DNA of 64,000 nucleotides from Neurospora tetraspora (Eukaryota; Ascomycota; Sordariomycetes; Sordariales; Sordariaceae). The notes beneath the pieces were generated by a model. That model was not told the origin of the DNA and did not search any database. It saw only the letters and a program-made list of their open reading frames with translations. The stretch is from the NCBI RefSeq assembly GCF_033439725.1, contig NW_026944384.1, positions 2,480,001 through 2,544,000 of the forward strand, in the 5' to 3' direction. Position numbers and translations under genes: made by a program. Below, piece by piece: positions 43,456 through 56,595 of the stretch (position 1 is the first letter of the stretch; the number at the start of each line of letters is the position of its first letter).

Positions 43456-44357
43456 CGATGTACACGTGGGTGGCTTGTCTAGAATAGGAATGGAATGACA
43501 AGAGTTAAATGGAAGAAAAATAGTCCAAAATCCACCCCGAGGCTGTTTAGCACCGCTGTTGCATCATAGACCGGCCAAGGGACTGGTGGCACTTTTCGGG
43601 ACTCGTTTTCCTGGGGAAGGGGAAGGGGAAACGGGAGACAATCGCCAATGAATGTCGCGTGGATGCAGGAACCGTGATAAGTGATAGCGAGAGTATCTGC
43701 AAACCAACCCACTTTTTGCTGCTCCGGAATTCGCGAAACTGGAGCTCCAAGCTTCAATTGATTTTCAAGGGCACCGCGCCTGGAAATCCCCGGGGCGGGG
43801 TTACGGGGGAGCTAAAAACTGTGGAATCTGCCGAATCCGCTATCGCTAGAAATTGGAATCTCCTCCGGCCGATGGTATCCATTCAGACCTACCATTTTCT
43901 AGAAGTGACGCTCGGACCCTCCGCTCACTGGAGACCCCGATGTCCTGGCAGTCCCGTCCCGGGGGATGCTCGGCGGGGCTGGTAGCACCTGTCACCGGAG
44001 CGGTCCTCAGCCTTCCGCATTGGGATCCACCATAAGCTTCTCATCCAATGGTTTCCCGGAAAAGCTTGGTGTGCCAAGGATTCTACTGGACCGTTGCCCG
44101 CCGGCGCGTGTACTGTAGCTCCACGCTCGCCGCCGCGCCTGGCCGCCTGCTGCTGCAACATTTCGTGGATTGTTTGATTGATTGTAGCATCCATTACAGC
44201 TACTATCGTCCAGGCGTCTACCATACACCATCAACCCACACCCAAGCAACAACTCAACGTCGACAACCAGCTTTGAATCAACACGAAACTACGACTTCTC
44301 TGTCCCACCCATATTTCAGTACCACCCAATCCAACTCCAGATCAAAACATCATCGTC
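43456..44357. promoter_or_regulatory. Divergent promoter of HIBCH and SmD2 genes
   Basis: 902 bp between two start codons facing away from each other, GC-rich in the middle (about 43780-44130). No gene and no clear element is seen. Confidence 0.45.
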
Positions 44358-45089
44358 ATGGCTACGGCGGACGCAAAGATTCAGTCAGTACCCAGCTATA
44401 CCATCTTCCAGCATCAACCCATGCGCCCGCGCAGTCGATATTAGAGACCAGCTTGACTAACAACCTTGTTGTTTTCAGGGAGCTTCTCACGAAGCCGCGC
44501 AATGAGCTTACGTACGTTACATCCTCTTGTCAACAATGCTGACCTCTGTTTCCATCGACACCTTGTCCTTCTTTCTGCGACCCAAGACCATAACGCCCGC
44601 CCAGCCAAACAACAAAGCTAACCTGCTCCTTTGATGCAGTGAATACGAAGTTTCTCTCCTCGAAGAGCACGAGTTCTCCGCCGGTCCTCTGGTACATATG
44701 CCCTTCAGCCATGATCCACCACACCTTCGACATGGAGCCGCGACTAACATCACACCCTTTTCCGCAGTCGATCCTCCAGACCGCCGTCCGCAGCCACTCC
44801 CAAGTTCTCATTTCCGTACGCAACGGGCGCAAGATCCTCGCGCGCGTCAAGGCCTTCGATCGCCACATGAACATGGTGCTGGAGAACGTCAAGGAGATGT
44901 GGACCGAGACGCCCCGACTCGCCAATGGCAAGAAGGGCAAGCCGGTAAACAAGGACAGGTTTATCAGCAAGATGTTTGTGCAATTTCTATTTATCTTGAG
45001 AGAGAAAGCGAAGACCAATGGCTGACATATTCCTCTTCCCTGGCAGGTTCCTGAGAGGCGACTCTGTTATCCTTGTCCTCCTAAGCTAG
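44358..45089 (+). CDS. SMD2: Small nuclear ribonucleoprotein SmD2
   Basis: Five exons (44358-44383, 44479-44511, 44640-44691, 44768-44973, 45047-45089) total 360 nt and encode 119 residues. The protein starts [20 protein letters not shown] and includes [40 protein letters not shown] (Sm1), [13 protein letters not shown] and the Sm2 end [13 protein letters not shown]. SmD2 is part of the seven-member Sm ring on U1, U2, U4 and U5 snRNAs. The first intron uses a GTCAGT donor and the last a GTTTGT donor, both chosen because they alone keep the conserved frame (KMFLRGD). The third exon joins TEYEVS to the end of exon 2. The short exons hide the gene from simple open-frame search. It is divergent from HIBCH and convergent with dihydroxyacetone kinase. 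Confidence 0.94.
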
Positions 45090-45643
45090 TTCGAATCGCA
45101 CGGCAAAATGTTTAGGTTGGAGGTTTTGTTTCACTCGCACGGCAAACACACGCGCAACACAAACTTACGGGTTAATGGTTCAAATGGGGGGAACGGATGA
45201 GACCGGGCAGGTACCTCTATTGTTGGTCGACCGAATCGAGAGAGGCATGCGGACTTTACCACGTTACTACACTACTCAGCTGCTCGACCATGATGACGAC
45301 ACAACCACGAAAGCAGTTCTCCCCGTCAAAAAGCGCCGCGCAGGAAAAGAGGAAAGAAGAGAAACCCAAGCAGATTTTCAGGGGCTATCAGAAAGGTCAT
45401 ATAAAGGGAAAACTAGTGTGAGCTCGGCGTTTAAACGTGTATTTGGTTTTGTTTAACTCATTTTTATTTCTGGTAACTTGATCAAACAGAATACCCAGAC
45501 CGTGTTTAGGTTGTCGCATACGTCTTCATGTTCTCGTGCCTCTTACTACGGCTGGAGCTTTGATCATGGTTTCATGGTACGTCATTGAAATGGTGGTGCA
45601 AACTAACTACTCAGGGGTATATCAAGATCATATACAGCAGATC
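45090..45643. other. Convergent 3' region of SmD2 and dihydroxyacetone kinase
   Basis: 554 bp, 3' UTR-like, with no recognised gene. Confidence 0.5.
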
Positions 45644-47640
45644 TTAGGGCAACTCAGCCTCTCCTGTGACCTCTTCCCATCCATCATCCGATCCCTTCGC
45701 CTGCTTATTACTGGAGGAACCATCATCAGACTTCTCAATTCCAGCCAGTCCAAGGAAGAACTTTGCCAATCCCCAGGCGCCCGGATCCGGCACCTGCTCG
45801 AATCCAGACCCGCCAATGTACACGGTGCGGCCCAAGTTGGCTTTCATACCCTTGGTGCCCTCGGCCCCTTGCTTCGCAGCCTCAGCCGCCTTCTTCACAT
45901 CACCGGTCTTCTCGAGCGCATCGACAAAGGGATAGAGGGCATCGATCAGAGTGCGGTCACCGGGACGAGCGGGCGTGTACTTGGAGAGGGCCTCGCAACT
46001 CAGTTTGAGTGCTGCGGCCCAGGCAGTGCCGTCGGCAGCTTTCTTGTCCGACTCCCCTCCACCAACAGTGTGGAGAGAGGCGACCAGGGCGTTGAGGAAG
46101 ATGCCGTAGAGAGCACCGGAGGTGCCGTCCATGGTTTGCTCAACCACGGTGACGATCTTGGAGAGGTCGATGGCTGCGTCGCCTGTTAGGGGGTTGGAGT
46201 CGAGATGGGACAGGATTGCTAGGTTTGTGTTAGTAACGGTAAAAGAAAGGGGCGGTTACTTAGGAGAGGAGACATACCTTCAGCACCGCGCTTCAGACCG
46301 ATACCGCAATCACCATCGCCCACCGTGGTGTCATACTTGGTCACCTCCGGCTCGGCGGCGATGACAGCCTTGAGACCAGCAACCAGCTGCTTCTGCGCCT
46401 CCTGGGGCTCAAACGTCAGACCACACGGCCTCACCTCCTCCTCCGATTTGGCATCATTCTCCCGGGTATTCTTGTTATCCCGCTGCTCCTCCCAAGTCAG
46501 CTTCGAGATAGGCGCCGTCCACCCCGTGGCCTCGCACTGGTAATCCAGCAAGTCAATCATGCCCGGCCCGCCAATATCCGTATTAACCACATTCAACAAC
46601 GAGATACTGAAACCCAACCCATTCAAGCTCGTCATATACGTGCCGCTCAGGATCCTCACGGGCTTGATCCCATATGGCTTCTCGCCCAACTGCGTCACCA
46701 CCTCGGTGACAATCCCGCCCATCTCCAACGGGCTGACCCCTCCCAGATTATTCACCAACACCACCACCTCATTCGAATTCACATTCAAAAACGCCCTGTC
46801 CCCATCGTTCCGATCAAGCAACTGCTTCAACATCTTCCCCACCAACTCCGGGAGTCCAATCCCCCTCTCCCTACTGCTCCCCTGCTCATTATGAATCCCC
46901 ATACCAATCTCCACCTCGCCCTCCCTCAACACCTTAAACTCCGCGCCCTCCGCCTCCGCCCTTCTCCCCGGAACATGCACATGCTCCAGACTAGCACCAA
47001 CACTAACAATATTCTCCGCCACCAGATTCGCAACCTTGGTCACCTCTTTGAGACTCCGTCCCTGCGCAGCCAACGCCCCCGCAATCTTCTGCACCAACAC
47101 CGTCCCCGCGATCCCCCTCCTCCCCACTTTCCCGGCTTTCGTCCGGCCAACACCGACGTCGTCCCCGACGACAACCATTTCCACGTTCACGCCCGCGGCT
47201 TTGGCTTTTTCGACGGCGAGACCAAAGTTGAGCACGTCGCCCGTGTAGTTCATTACTACCACTAGCACTCCTCCTCCGCCCGCCCCATCTTCTTTGGAGG
47301 GATCGTTATTGTCCACCCGCCCCATAATCGCCGTACGGACTTGTTCCGCTGAGGGAGAGGCGAAGATGGTGCCGGCTACGCAGGCAGACAACAAACCGCG
47401 GCCGACCATGCTGGAGAAGGAGGGTTCGTGGCCGGAGCCGCCGCCGGAGATTAGCGACACTCTTTGTCTTTGGTTGGAAGAAGAAGAGGAGGAGGCATTG
47501 TGGTTGTGGCCGTAACCGGGGCGCAGGTAGACGATTTTGTTGTGGACGTCGAGGGCGACGCCCGGGTTGAGGAGGGTGGTGGATTGCAGGGATGTGAGGA
47601 CGAGGTGTTGGGGGTCGTTGATGAAGTGTCGGTTGGACAT
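45644..47640 (-). CDS. DAK1: Dihydroxyacetone kinase (DAK1 and DAK2 domains)
   Basis: Exons 47640-46278 and 46218-45644 (intron 46277-46219, GTATGT donor, TACTAAC branch) encode 645 residues. The N-terminal DhaK domain has SLISGGGSGHEPSFSSMVG (about 63-82), MNYTGDVLNFGLA, and the substrate-binding His in SVGASLEHVHVPG. The C-terminal DhaL domain begins near 420 and has TVGDGDCGIGLKRGAEA, whose Asp residues coordinate Mg-ATP. VVEQTMDGTSGALYGIFLNA and a RPGDRTLIDALYPFVDAL helix follow. The enzyme phosphorylates dihydroxyacetone (and glyceraldehyde) with ATP and serves glycerol use and dihydroxyacetone detoxification in the cytosol. A longer loop with charged residues (about 385-405) separates the domains. 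Length agrees with yeast DAK1 and DAK2 (584-591 residues) plus this loop and a short tail. Confidence 0.94.
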
Positions 47641-48405
47641 TTTGGATCTTGGGTGAGGTTGTTGGAGGTTTGTATGTCTTTGTTGGGTGTAGTAGGTTGA
47701 GGTTATGTTTGTTGTATTGGATTAGATGCTTGGAGTGAGACAGAATAGATAGACTGTCAGAACTGTGTAGTATGAGGTTTGGTTGGTTTAGTGATGTGAA
47801 AGATGGAATAATAATCTATTGGAGTTTTGTAGGCGAAGAGATAGGTAATGGTGATTCTCAGTTATAGAAATGCAGTTAGAAGTTGATATGCAAATGTAGC
47901 AAAAACGATGACGAAGTGGAAAGTCCGGGATGTTTTAAGTTCTGCTGAGGCGCACTGCCCGAAGTCTAACAAAGCAAGTTTGGATAAAAGCGGTTGATGA
48001 TCAGTGGATCAGGGGCAAAGTTGAAGTCAGGAACATATGTCAGTCGGGCAACTTGTGTGTTGGGATGGTGGTTTTAAGGAGAGAAGACGGACGGGTACGG
48101 TGGGACGACAAGTTAGGACGTGATGCTGAAAGCGGGGGCGGGGCTGACGCTTCGCCCGGCATGTCGCTCGGAGACGTCCCGGGACCTGTTATTCGGTCTT
48201 CATGCGGGCCGCCTCACTTGATGTTACTGTGGAAAAGGGATCGACGATGAGGTTATCTCTTGTCAAGATAGAGGATGCCATGGTGATTATAGTTGAAGAG
48301 CGGTTATAGATTAAACATGTGACAGTCATTTATCGAACTTATAAAACTCGACAGCTTTTGAACCGCATCCCACTTGCTAAGTACCGCCCCTAAACCTACA
48401 ACACC
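47641..48405. promoter_or_regulatory. Upstream region of dihydroxyacetone kinase gene
   Basis: 765 bp between the DAK start (minus) and the stop of the next minus-strand gene, which lies to the right. It is AT-rich near 47700-47920. No gene is seen. Confidence 0.45.
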
Positions 48406-48876
48406 TCAAATCCCCTTTGTATCCTCATCATCCCCCAAAATCTCCTTGCTCCGATGCTGATCCCTAATGAACTCCTGAATCTGTTCATCGTGATGAGGAC
48501 GGTGCGGTGGTACAGCGCTGAGGTCTTCCTTTGGCTTCTCCTCAGGTACCTCTTGTTCTGGCTGCTGCTTCTTCTTTCCTAGTCCAATCTTTTCGCCAAG
48601 TGATGCTGGGACGTATTCCGATACTGTTTGTAACAAAGTAAGCTTGGATGTCACACACGACACACGTAAAAGAAGAATGTTGGAAGACGAAGACGAAGGC
48701 TATCAAAACATACTCTTGTCGACGATCCCGCTTCCTCCGCTTTGTTGGGGTTGCTGTTGCTCCTCGGGGCCTTTCCTCTTCTGCTCGGCAATCTCGTCAA
48801 GCTGGGGCTTGTAGTCTGAGGGATCTTGTCCCTCGGCGCCGCCGGGCTGGCTGATGTTGCTTGGGTTGGTTGACAT
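48406..48876 (-). CDS. Small hydrophilic protein of unknown function
   Basis: Exons 48876-48714 and 48623-48406 give 126 residues. The N-terminal half is polar (MSTNPSNISQPGGAEGQDPS, then an EEQQQPQQSGGSG stretch). The C-terminal half is charged and has a coherent motif around ISEYVPASLGEKIGLG, then PPHRPHHDEQIQEFIRDQHR and SKEILGDDEDTKGI. There is no signal peptide or membrane segment. The intron (48713-48624) has a GTATGT donor and ACAAACAG acceptor and keeps the frame. Such short, disordered, charged proteins are common in filamentous fungi. I recognise no named family. Confidence 0.7.
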
Positions 48877-49900
48877 GGTGGTGATGGTGAAGATAGTTTG
48901 TTGGTGATGAGAAAGGTAGGTAGGGTGGTATCAACTTTGGGAGATTATATGAAACGGAACCTGGTCCTGAGAGCTAGAGACGGAAAAGAAGCAGTCTAGA
49001 AGGCTTTAATCACACGAAAGACTCTTCAAACAGACGATAGGATGTCTTCTTCAATCAAGAGATCAAGCTGCCCGAAGACTGAGAACAGAAGGTGTAACTT
49101 GAAGTACACACGCGGGAGATGACGTCACGAAGCCCTTGTGCGACGAACATACAGTGTGCGCATTTGCTTTGGTCGTCTGAGCTTTCAAAACAACATGTCT
49201 TCTGTTCCTGCAGACAGGGTCCAGATGTTTAGATCCATTACAAGGGAAAATGTTATGCTCGATGAACGCCATGGCATGTCCATCGTCGACTCGAAGTCAA
49301 CATCGAGGAAGATGTTCTTATCGCCCTTATCGATCTCATCGGTCCGGCCAGAAGCCCAGAACAGCCCACTGTGCCCACCTTGAGTCGTGCCCCTCCAAGC
49401 GGCGGCAAGACCCGACTTCAGGGCGGCCATGATGCTGGGAACTCCAGGAACCATATGACTTTCATATTTCTCTCTCCTTCGTCTTCTTGTAAAGTATTTA
49501 TATTTCAATAGAGTTCAATTGCTTTCTAACCGTCGTTGACTATACGTACCGTTCGTTGTTTTCCTAGGACCCTCCTTGACCAAATCAGACGTCCCCGAAT
49601 TTATACCGAGATCAGGGCAGCTTGGCGATCTTTCTCTCTTTTACAATCCTGCAATCCTGAATCGCCCGACCTTCCTCGCGACAGCTTGACATCCCACCAC
49701 ACTCACAGGTCGCCTATTCTCAAACCATCTCCTCGACAATCGATCGATCGAGCTCGAACATCGGTTGCGCAAACCCACAGAATCCCCCAAAACCAACACG
49801 CCGTCGAAGCTAAAGACCTACGATCGCACCATCACACCTAACCACCGAACCAAACCCAACAACCCCTCCAAACGCGACAACCCACACAAAAACCACCACA
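48877..49900. promoter_or_regulatory. 1.0 kb divergent intergenic region
   Basis: This lies between the small hydrophilic protein gene (minus) and the CobW-family gene (plus). A minus-strand frame from the ATG at 49440 (MAALKSGLAAAWRGTTQGGH and on) looks weakly protein-like but is unsupported. No other feature is seen. Confidence 0.4.
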
Positions 49901-51094
49901 ATGACCGGCCCGTCCCAATCCCCCATCCCCATAACCATCATAACCGGCTTCCTCGGCTCCGGCAAAACCACTCTTATCCTGAACCTCCTCCCCCAACTCC
50001 GCGCCGCCAACCCCTCGTACCGGCTCGCCCTCCTCAAGAACGAATTCGGCGACCTCGCCGTCGATTCTCAGTTAGCCTCCTCCTCGGCGATCGCCGGCGT
50101 CTCCGAGCTTCTCAACGGCTGCATCTGCTGCAACCTCGTCGGCCAACTATCCGTCGCCCTTTCCGAGCTGCAGTCCACCGTTTCGCCCGATCGAATCGTC
50201 ATCGAGACTTCCGGGTCTGCGTTTCCCGCGACGCTGGCGCTCGAAGTAAACAGGCTTACCCGCGAAACGGGCGGGGCATATGTGCTTGATGGCGTGGTGA
50301 GTGTGATCGATGTGGAGAACTGGAAGGGGTATGAGGATACCAGCTATACGGCGCGGATCCAGGCGCGGTATACGGATTTGATTGTGTTTAATAAGTGGGA
50401 GGGGCAAGGGGAGAGGAGGTTTGATGAGGTTTTGGATCGGGTGGGCGATTTGGAGGTGGATACGGCGTGGGTGAAGAGTGATAGGGGGTGGGTGGATATG
50501 AATGTGGTGTTTGGGGTTGATGGCGGGTTGGCGAGGGGGTTGACTGACACTCTGGAAGAGGGGGATGGGCATGTTCATGATGATAAGTGTGGACATCATG
50601 ATGACACAAAACACAAACATAAGCATGATCATCAGACGGAGGTGGAGGTGTTGAGTATTGAGCTTAAGAGTGGCAACAAAGAGGCGGCAACAACGGTGGA
50701 TGCGAAAAAGTTGTTGGCTTTCTTGAGGAATACGAGCAAGGACGAGGTGTATAGGATCAAGGCCGTGCTGACGGTTTCTGCAAAGGCTGCGACGTGGGAT
50801 GTGTTGAAGAACTCGGATGAGGATACAAAGGTGTCGAGACCAGCTATGCTCGGTGGAGGCGAAGGTCAGACGGCAAGGTATATCCTCAACTGGGCGTTCG
50901 GAAGGTGGACGTTCACACAGGTGGCGGACGCGGTCAAGGAGCATGAGTCCAGCAGTGAGGCGATTCTGAGGATGACCATGATTCTGGCCAGGTATGAGAG
51001 CACCAAGTGGAAGAAGAGGTTGGAGGCTGGTGGGCTGTTGGAGCTGGAAGAGGAGGACGGGAAGGGTGAGTTGAGTGTTACCAAGGTCAACTAG
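49901..51094 (+). CDS. CobW/COG0523-family metal-binding GTPase
   Basis: Single-exon gene of 397 residues. Near the N-terminus is Walker A GFLGSGKTT (about 15-23). It is followed by KNEFGDLAVDSQL, the CxCC-type motif NGCICCNL (about 71-78), VIETSGSA and FNKWEGQGERRFDEVLDRVG as the guanine-specificity region. A His- and Asp-rich segment, HVHDDKCGHHDDTKHKHKHD, at about 225-246 is a likely metal-binding linker. The C-terminal CobW_C domain (about 265-385) has VYRIKAVLTV and LNWAFGRWTFTQV. Members of the family are GTPases that deliver metals, such as zinc to methionine aminopeptidase in the ZNG1 branch. Whether this is the fungal ZNG1 counterpart or another paralogue is not decided here. The cellular place is probably cytosolic, as no signal is present. 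Confidence 0.9.
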   Translation: MTGPSQSPIPITIITGFLGSGKTTLILNLLPQLRAANPSYRLALLKNEFGDLAVDSQLASSSAIAGVSELLNGCICCNLVGQLSVALSELQSTVSPDRIVIETSGSAFPATLALEVNRLTRETGGAYVLDGVVSVIDVENWKGYEDTSYTARIQARYTDLIVFNKWEGQGERRFDEVLDRVGDLEVDTAWVKSDRGWVDMNVVFGVDGGLARGLTDTLEEGDGHVHDDKCGHHDDTKHKHKHDHQTEVEVLSIELKSGNKEAATTVDAKKLLAFLRNTSKDEVYRIKAVLTVSAKAATWDVLKNSDEDTKVSRPAMLGGGEGQTARYILNWAFGRWTFTQVADAVKEHESSSEAILRMTMILARYESTKWKKRLEAGGLLELEEEDGKGELSVTKVN

Positions 51095-51516
51095 GGGACG
51101 TGTTATGAATAAACGATTAATGGGATCAGGAATAGAATAGAGGTCTCGTGATAGGAGCAATTAGAAGTAGACGGACGTCTCATAGACACATCGACAAACA
51201 TTTAAAATGATCAACAACCAACTCTCACATGCTCTCACCGCCACAAGACACTTCAAGGAAAACCCATGGTCCCAATTCTTCTTCCCTAGCATTGAGCGAG
51301 CAAACGGAGAGAGATCTATGAAACCCCCCCTTTTTTTTTCCCCCATATACCATGTTTTATCGTAACGCCTGCAAGAGACTAAAAGCATAGTCCTCAAAGA
51401 AAATCCCTAAACGCCGGTTTAAATGACCGATCAACAACAGCAAATGTGATAAGCTAACCATGTACCCCCTTCCCAGGTCAGGCAGGTAGGTTCGACTGAA
51501 CACATAAGAAAGATCC
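51095..51516. other. Convergent 3' region of CobW-family and RPB11 genes
   Basis: 422 bp, 3' UTR-like, with a C7T9C5 pyrimidine run near 51325. No gene is seen. Confidence 0.5.
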
Positions 51517-53201
<1,685 letters not shown>

Positions 53202-54211
53202 CTTGGCGATTGGCTAACGATACGACGAAGAGTTTGGTGGTTACTCGGCAGTGGTGTATAGACTATTGTCGTTGTCGTCGTCGTATATCGTAAATCCGTG
53301 ATGTGGTGGTGCAGCACCTGGGGCAATTGGTGAGGAAGCCGGGAGGTTCTGGCTGTTGACGGAGACCGGGAAGGACGTGGAATTTCGATACCCAAAATTG
53401 GAGCGTGAATGGGACAGACTACCGGAGGTTCAAGCCGTTCAGGTTCTGATGATTAGTCGTCCGCAGGTGAAGGTTTTCGGTGTGAGTGAAGGGTGTGGAA
53501 TGTTGACACAACTGAACGAACGCACTTTCCAGATGTCTTCAAGGTCGTCCAGGTTGCGCATCCACAGTGAGATGGAGGCAACGCAATGAACTCCGGATCG
53601 AGGTACATGTGGTCTGTGCGTTCAGGTCATTTTGCGCCATCCCGCTTTTGGATGACTCGGTCCGTAGGGAAGCGCAGGGAGGGTTAGGGTTCACCCCGAG
53701 GGATCACCACACTTAAGGAAACAGACAACAACAACAACAACAACAACAACATGTCAAGAGATACTAATGGCATAAAAATGCCAAAGATACCAGACTAAGC
53801 AAGTATATTCCCAAATCCACAATTCCCGTTCCATCACTATGGCTCAAGCTTTATCAAACAAACACCGAAACGCTCCCACCACCATGCAATACAGACTCTA
53901 GACACGCTTCTCGCCAACAGATTGCTCACTCCCGACAGGTCTACGGTGTAGTCCATACCTCAATCCTCCTTTTATAATCGATATCTCTGCCTTTCATCAA
54001 GTCGATCCGTAACCCATCGTTTCCCTGCTCCATCTCATATAACCCATAATCGTATCATCAGATCCTTTCTCGTGATAAACCGACAGGTCAAAAGCACAAG
54101 TATTGCCTGCTTCCTTGACTGTCCTTCAGCATCTCCATCTGAGCCCCAACGCTTGCTTCTGATGATCAATAGGAGAAACGCGCCTCCATTCACCATACGT
54201 TTGCGTACCCC
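53202..54211. promoter_or_regulatory. Region upstream of RPB11 and downstream of the AVT3-type gene
   Basis: 1.0 kb with (CAA)8 at 53726-53750 and a single TTAGGG inside gggttagggt at 53681-53690, which resembles a Tbf1/Reb1-like site. No gene is seen. Confidence 0.45.
53726..53750 (+). repeat. (CAA)8 microsatellite
   Basis: Eight CAA units plus one base in the intergenic region; same motif class as the RPB11 intron repeat and the poly-Asn tract at 63517. Confidence 0.9.
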
Positions 54212-56595
54212 TTACAGGCTCAATCCCTTAGCATCGCAGTAGCTGGGTGACCCTCCGCCCTCTCCGGCGCTGGCCCAGCTCATGACCGTCAAGGTAGTCG
54301 TATATGCCATGGCGATGAAACCAAAGATGCAGAGGGCGACATCTGAGAACTTCCAGAGAGCGCTTCTAGCGACGCCCTTGTAGTGCAACATCGGCTGTAA
54401 CTGGGTTAGCATAGATTATTTGAATAGCAAAAAGATATAAAACTTACCGGGTAAATGTACACCAACGGGATGCAAGCAAAGTTACCAACCAGCGCGACGA
54501 ACTTGTCCAAGTTATCGGCACCCGCCCACGCAACCAGGGCGCAGAAAGCGACGATGAAGAAGCGGAACACGTTCTTCTGCCACTTGATATAAGGGTTGTA
54601 CTTGCCACTCTTTGTGAAGAGCGCGTTCTCCGTGATCCTGATGGCGGGGAAGATCTGCAGCGGGGTGGAGAGCAGGATGGCGAGCGAGTAAAGAAACTGC
54701 ACGCCGTTGACCATCTTGTCGTCCTGGGGCAGGTTGAGGAGCACGACCGTCTCGGTCTTGGAGCCGTAGGCGGCGTAGGAGACGGCGCCCATGACGGTGA
54801 AGAGGGTGGTGATGATGATCATGACGATGGCCATCACCTTGGGGAATTTCTCGGGGTTCCTCATGGACTCCTGGATCGGGATGATCAGGCCGATGCCCTC
54901 AAAGGTGAAGATGGCGGTGCCGATGAAGAGGGTCCAGTCCTTCTGGTTGAACATGATGATGTCTGCCAGGCCGGAGGTGTTGAGCGTCAGGACGTCGTAG
55001 TAGAAGAGGTAGGCCAGACCGATGACGATGAAGGCATCGGCGATAAGTGCAGTGAATCCCAACTTGCCGATATCACGCAGCAGCGAGAAGGGCAGGAAGA
55101 CGATCATTTGCATGACAATCAGCCATGATATGGAGATGTATGTCTTGCAATTGGTGACCGCGAGGATGAAGGCCTGCAAATTTTCCGACGTGAAGACGAT
55201 GTAGGCTGCCACGAAGCCGAGCTGACTGATGACGATGGAGAAGAGAATCAGGTTTCTCATCCACTTGCCATAGAGAATGCCACCAATGTCACCAAAGGAT
55301 CCTTCCACCTTTAGGCGAGTGGTGACGAGGAGGACGAAGCAGTAGTAGCTCAGAGCTGCCACAAATAGGAGCACGGCGTTACTAAAGATCATGCCGCCGT
55401 TGAGGTAGGCTCTGGGGAGGAAGAGAACACCTGTACCGACGAAGGACTTAAGGAGAAGCATTGCCGCGCTCATGGGGCTATTTCGGCCGCTTCCACCACG
55501 CTCTTTCCTTCTCCTCTTACGTCGAGACGGCGTTAACAGCGTGCTGTCCTCCATGGGCTCGTGATCCTCGTCAGAGCCCTCGTCGCTCCACCACTCGCCC
55601 TCCTCGCTTCCGGAGGTGAAGTATTCGCCAGGCTTGAGCACTTCGTCGTCTTCCTCGAGTTCCTCACCGGCGAAATGCCCATACAGAGAAAGGAATTCGA
55701 GGAAGCTGGTAGTCAGTAACCTGGGTGGGGGCGCACTCTGGCCCGCACCGTGTTCGTAGTCGTCAGGATGAGCCGAATGTTCTCTCACGTGTGTCCGGAG
55801 GTAATTGCGCCGGAAGCCACCGGGGACTTTGATCGAGTTGATATCCAAAACCTCATTTTCTGGTTCAGGCCTGGGGTAGCTGAAGCTTTTGCTTCGCTTG
55901 GCCTTGTTGCGCTGTTCTATCTCCTCCGCCCACCTGTATATGGGGCGCGTAATGTCACCACCCTGCAACTGCAGACTCGAGAACTCATCGTCGTCTTCGG
56001 CGGGCTGCTTGCCCTTGGATCCCTCGCTTGTGTCCTCCCCGGCACCATCCCCAGGCTGGACCAAGTGTCTCTTGATGATCTCGGGGTCTTCGTATGCCGC
56101 AAGGCCGTTGATACCAGTGGACGGTAGCCGCGGTCTCGTATCGAAGGAGCCATAGTTCGTAGTGGGCGTCGCGGATCTTTGGAGCTGGGCAGCCGAAGGG
56201 GCAGGAGAAAGGGCGCGCGCAGGAGGAGTGCCAAAGCGAGGTGGTGAGGCTCCGTATGTGTTGGACAAGGCAGCGGCTAGAGCAGAAACACCGGGGCCAG
56301 CAGAATGTGACCCAGCACCGGGAAGCGGTGATAAGGCGCCAGTCCCAGCGTCAGCATCTCCTCCCTCTATCGGAATAGGTGTTGGAGTGCCAGACGGTTG
56401 TTGTGGTGGTACGGGCGTGGCGAGGCGGGCGATGCTATCAGCGCGCGGTATCGAGGTGCCGAACGAGCGGGCGCGAAAGGAGCTGGGACGAAAGGAGCCG
56501 GGGCGAAAAGAACCGCCGGGCGAGGAAGGCCGGCGGCCGGGGACATTAGCCGGGGCCGGTGAGTTCCTCCCCGAGTCTCTGCCCGAGGTTGACAT
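54212..56595 (-). CDS. AVT3: Vacuolar amino-acid transporter, AVT3/AVT4 type
   Basis: Exons 56595-54448 and 54394-54212 (intron 54447-54395, GTAAGT donor, ATGCTAACCC branch) encode 776 residues. The N-terminal 360 residues are polar and Ser/Pro-rich with no membrane segment, ending in RRKRRRKERGGSGRN. The transporter domain follows with about 11 hydrophobic segments: MSAAMLLLKSFVGTGVLFLP, YYCFVLLVTTRLKVEGSFGD, TGFVAAYIVFTSEN-like sequence, TIFTFEGIGLIIPIQESMRN and GAVSYAAYGSKTETVVLLNL. The second exon gives the last helix. AVT3 and AVT4 are vacuolar-membrane transporters that export neutral or basic amino acids from the vacuole. The long cytosolic N-terminus is typical of this branch. The substrate cannot be told from sequence. 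Confidence 0.88.

Noticed and set aside
6965-45089. LSm5, FAM32A-like and SmD2 as a splicing gene cluster
   Set aside because: They are separated by many unrelated genes on both strands; no shared promoter or arrangement suggests more than coincidence.
53681-53690. Interstitial telomere repeat
   Set aside because: Only one TTAGGG unit; not a telomeric array, at most a protein-binding site.
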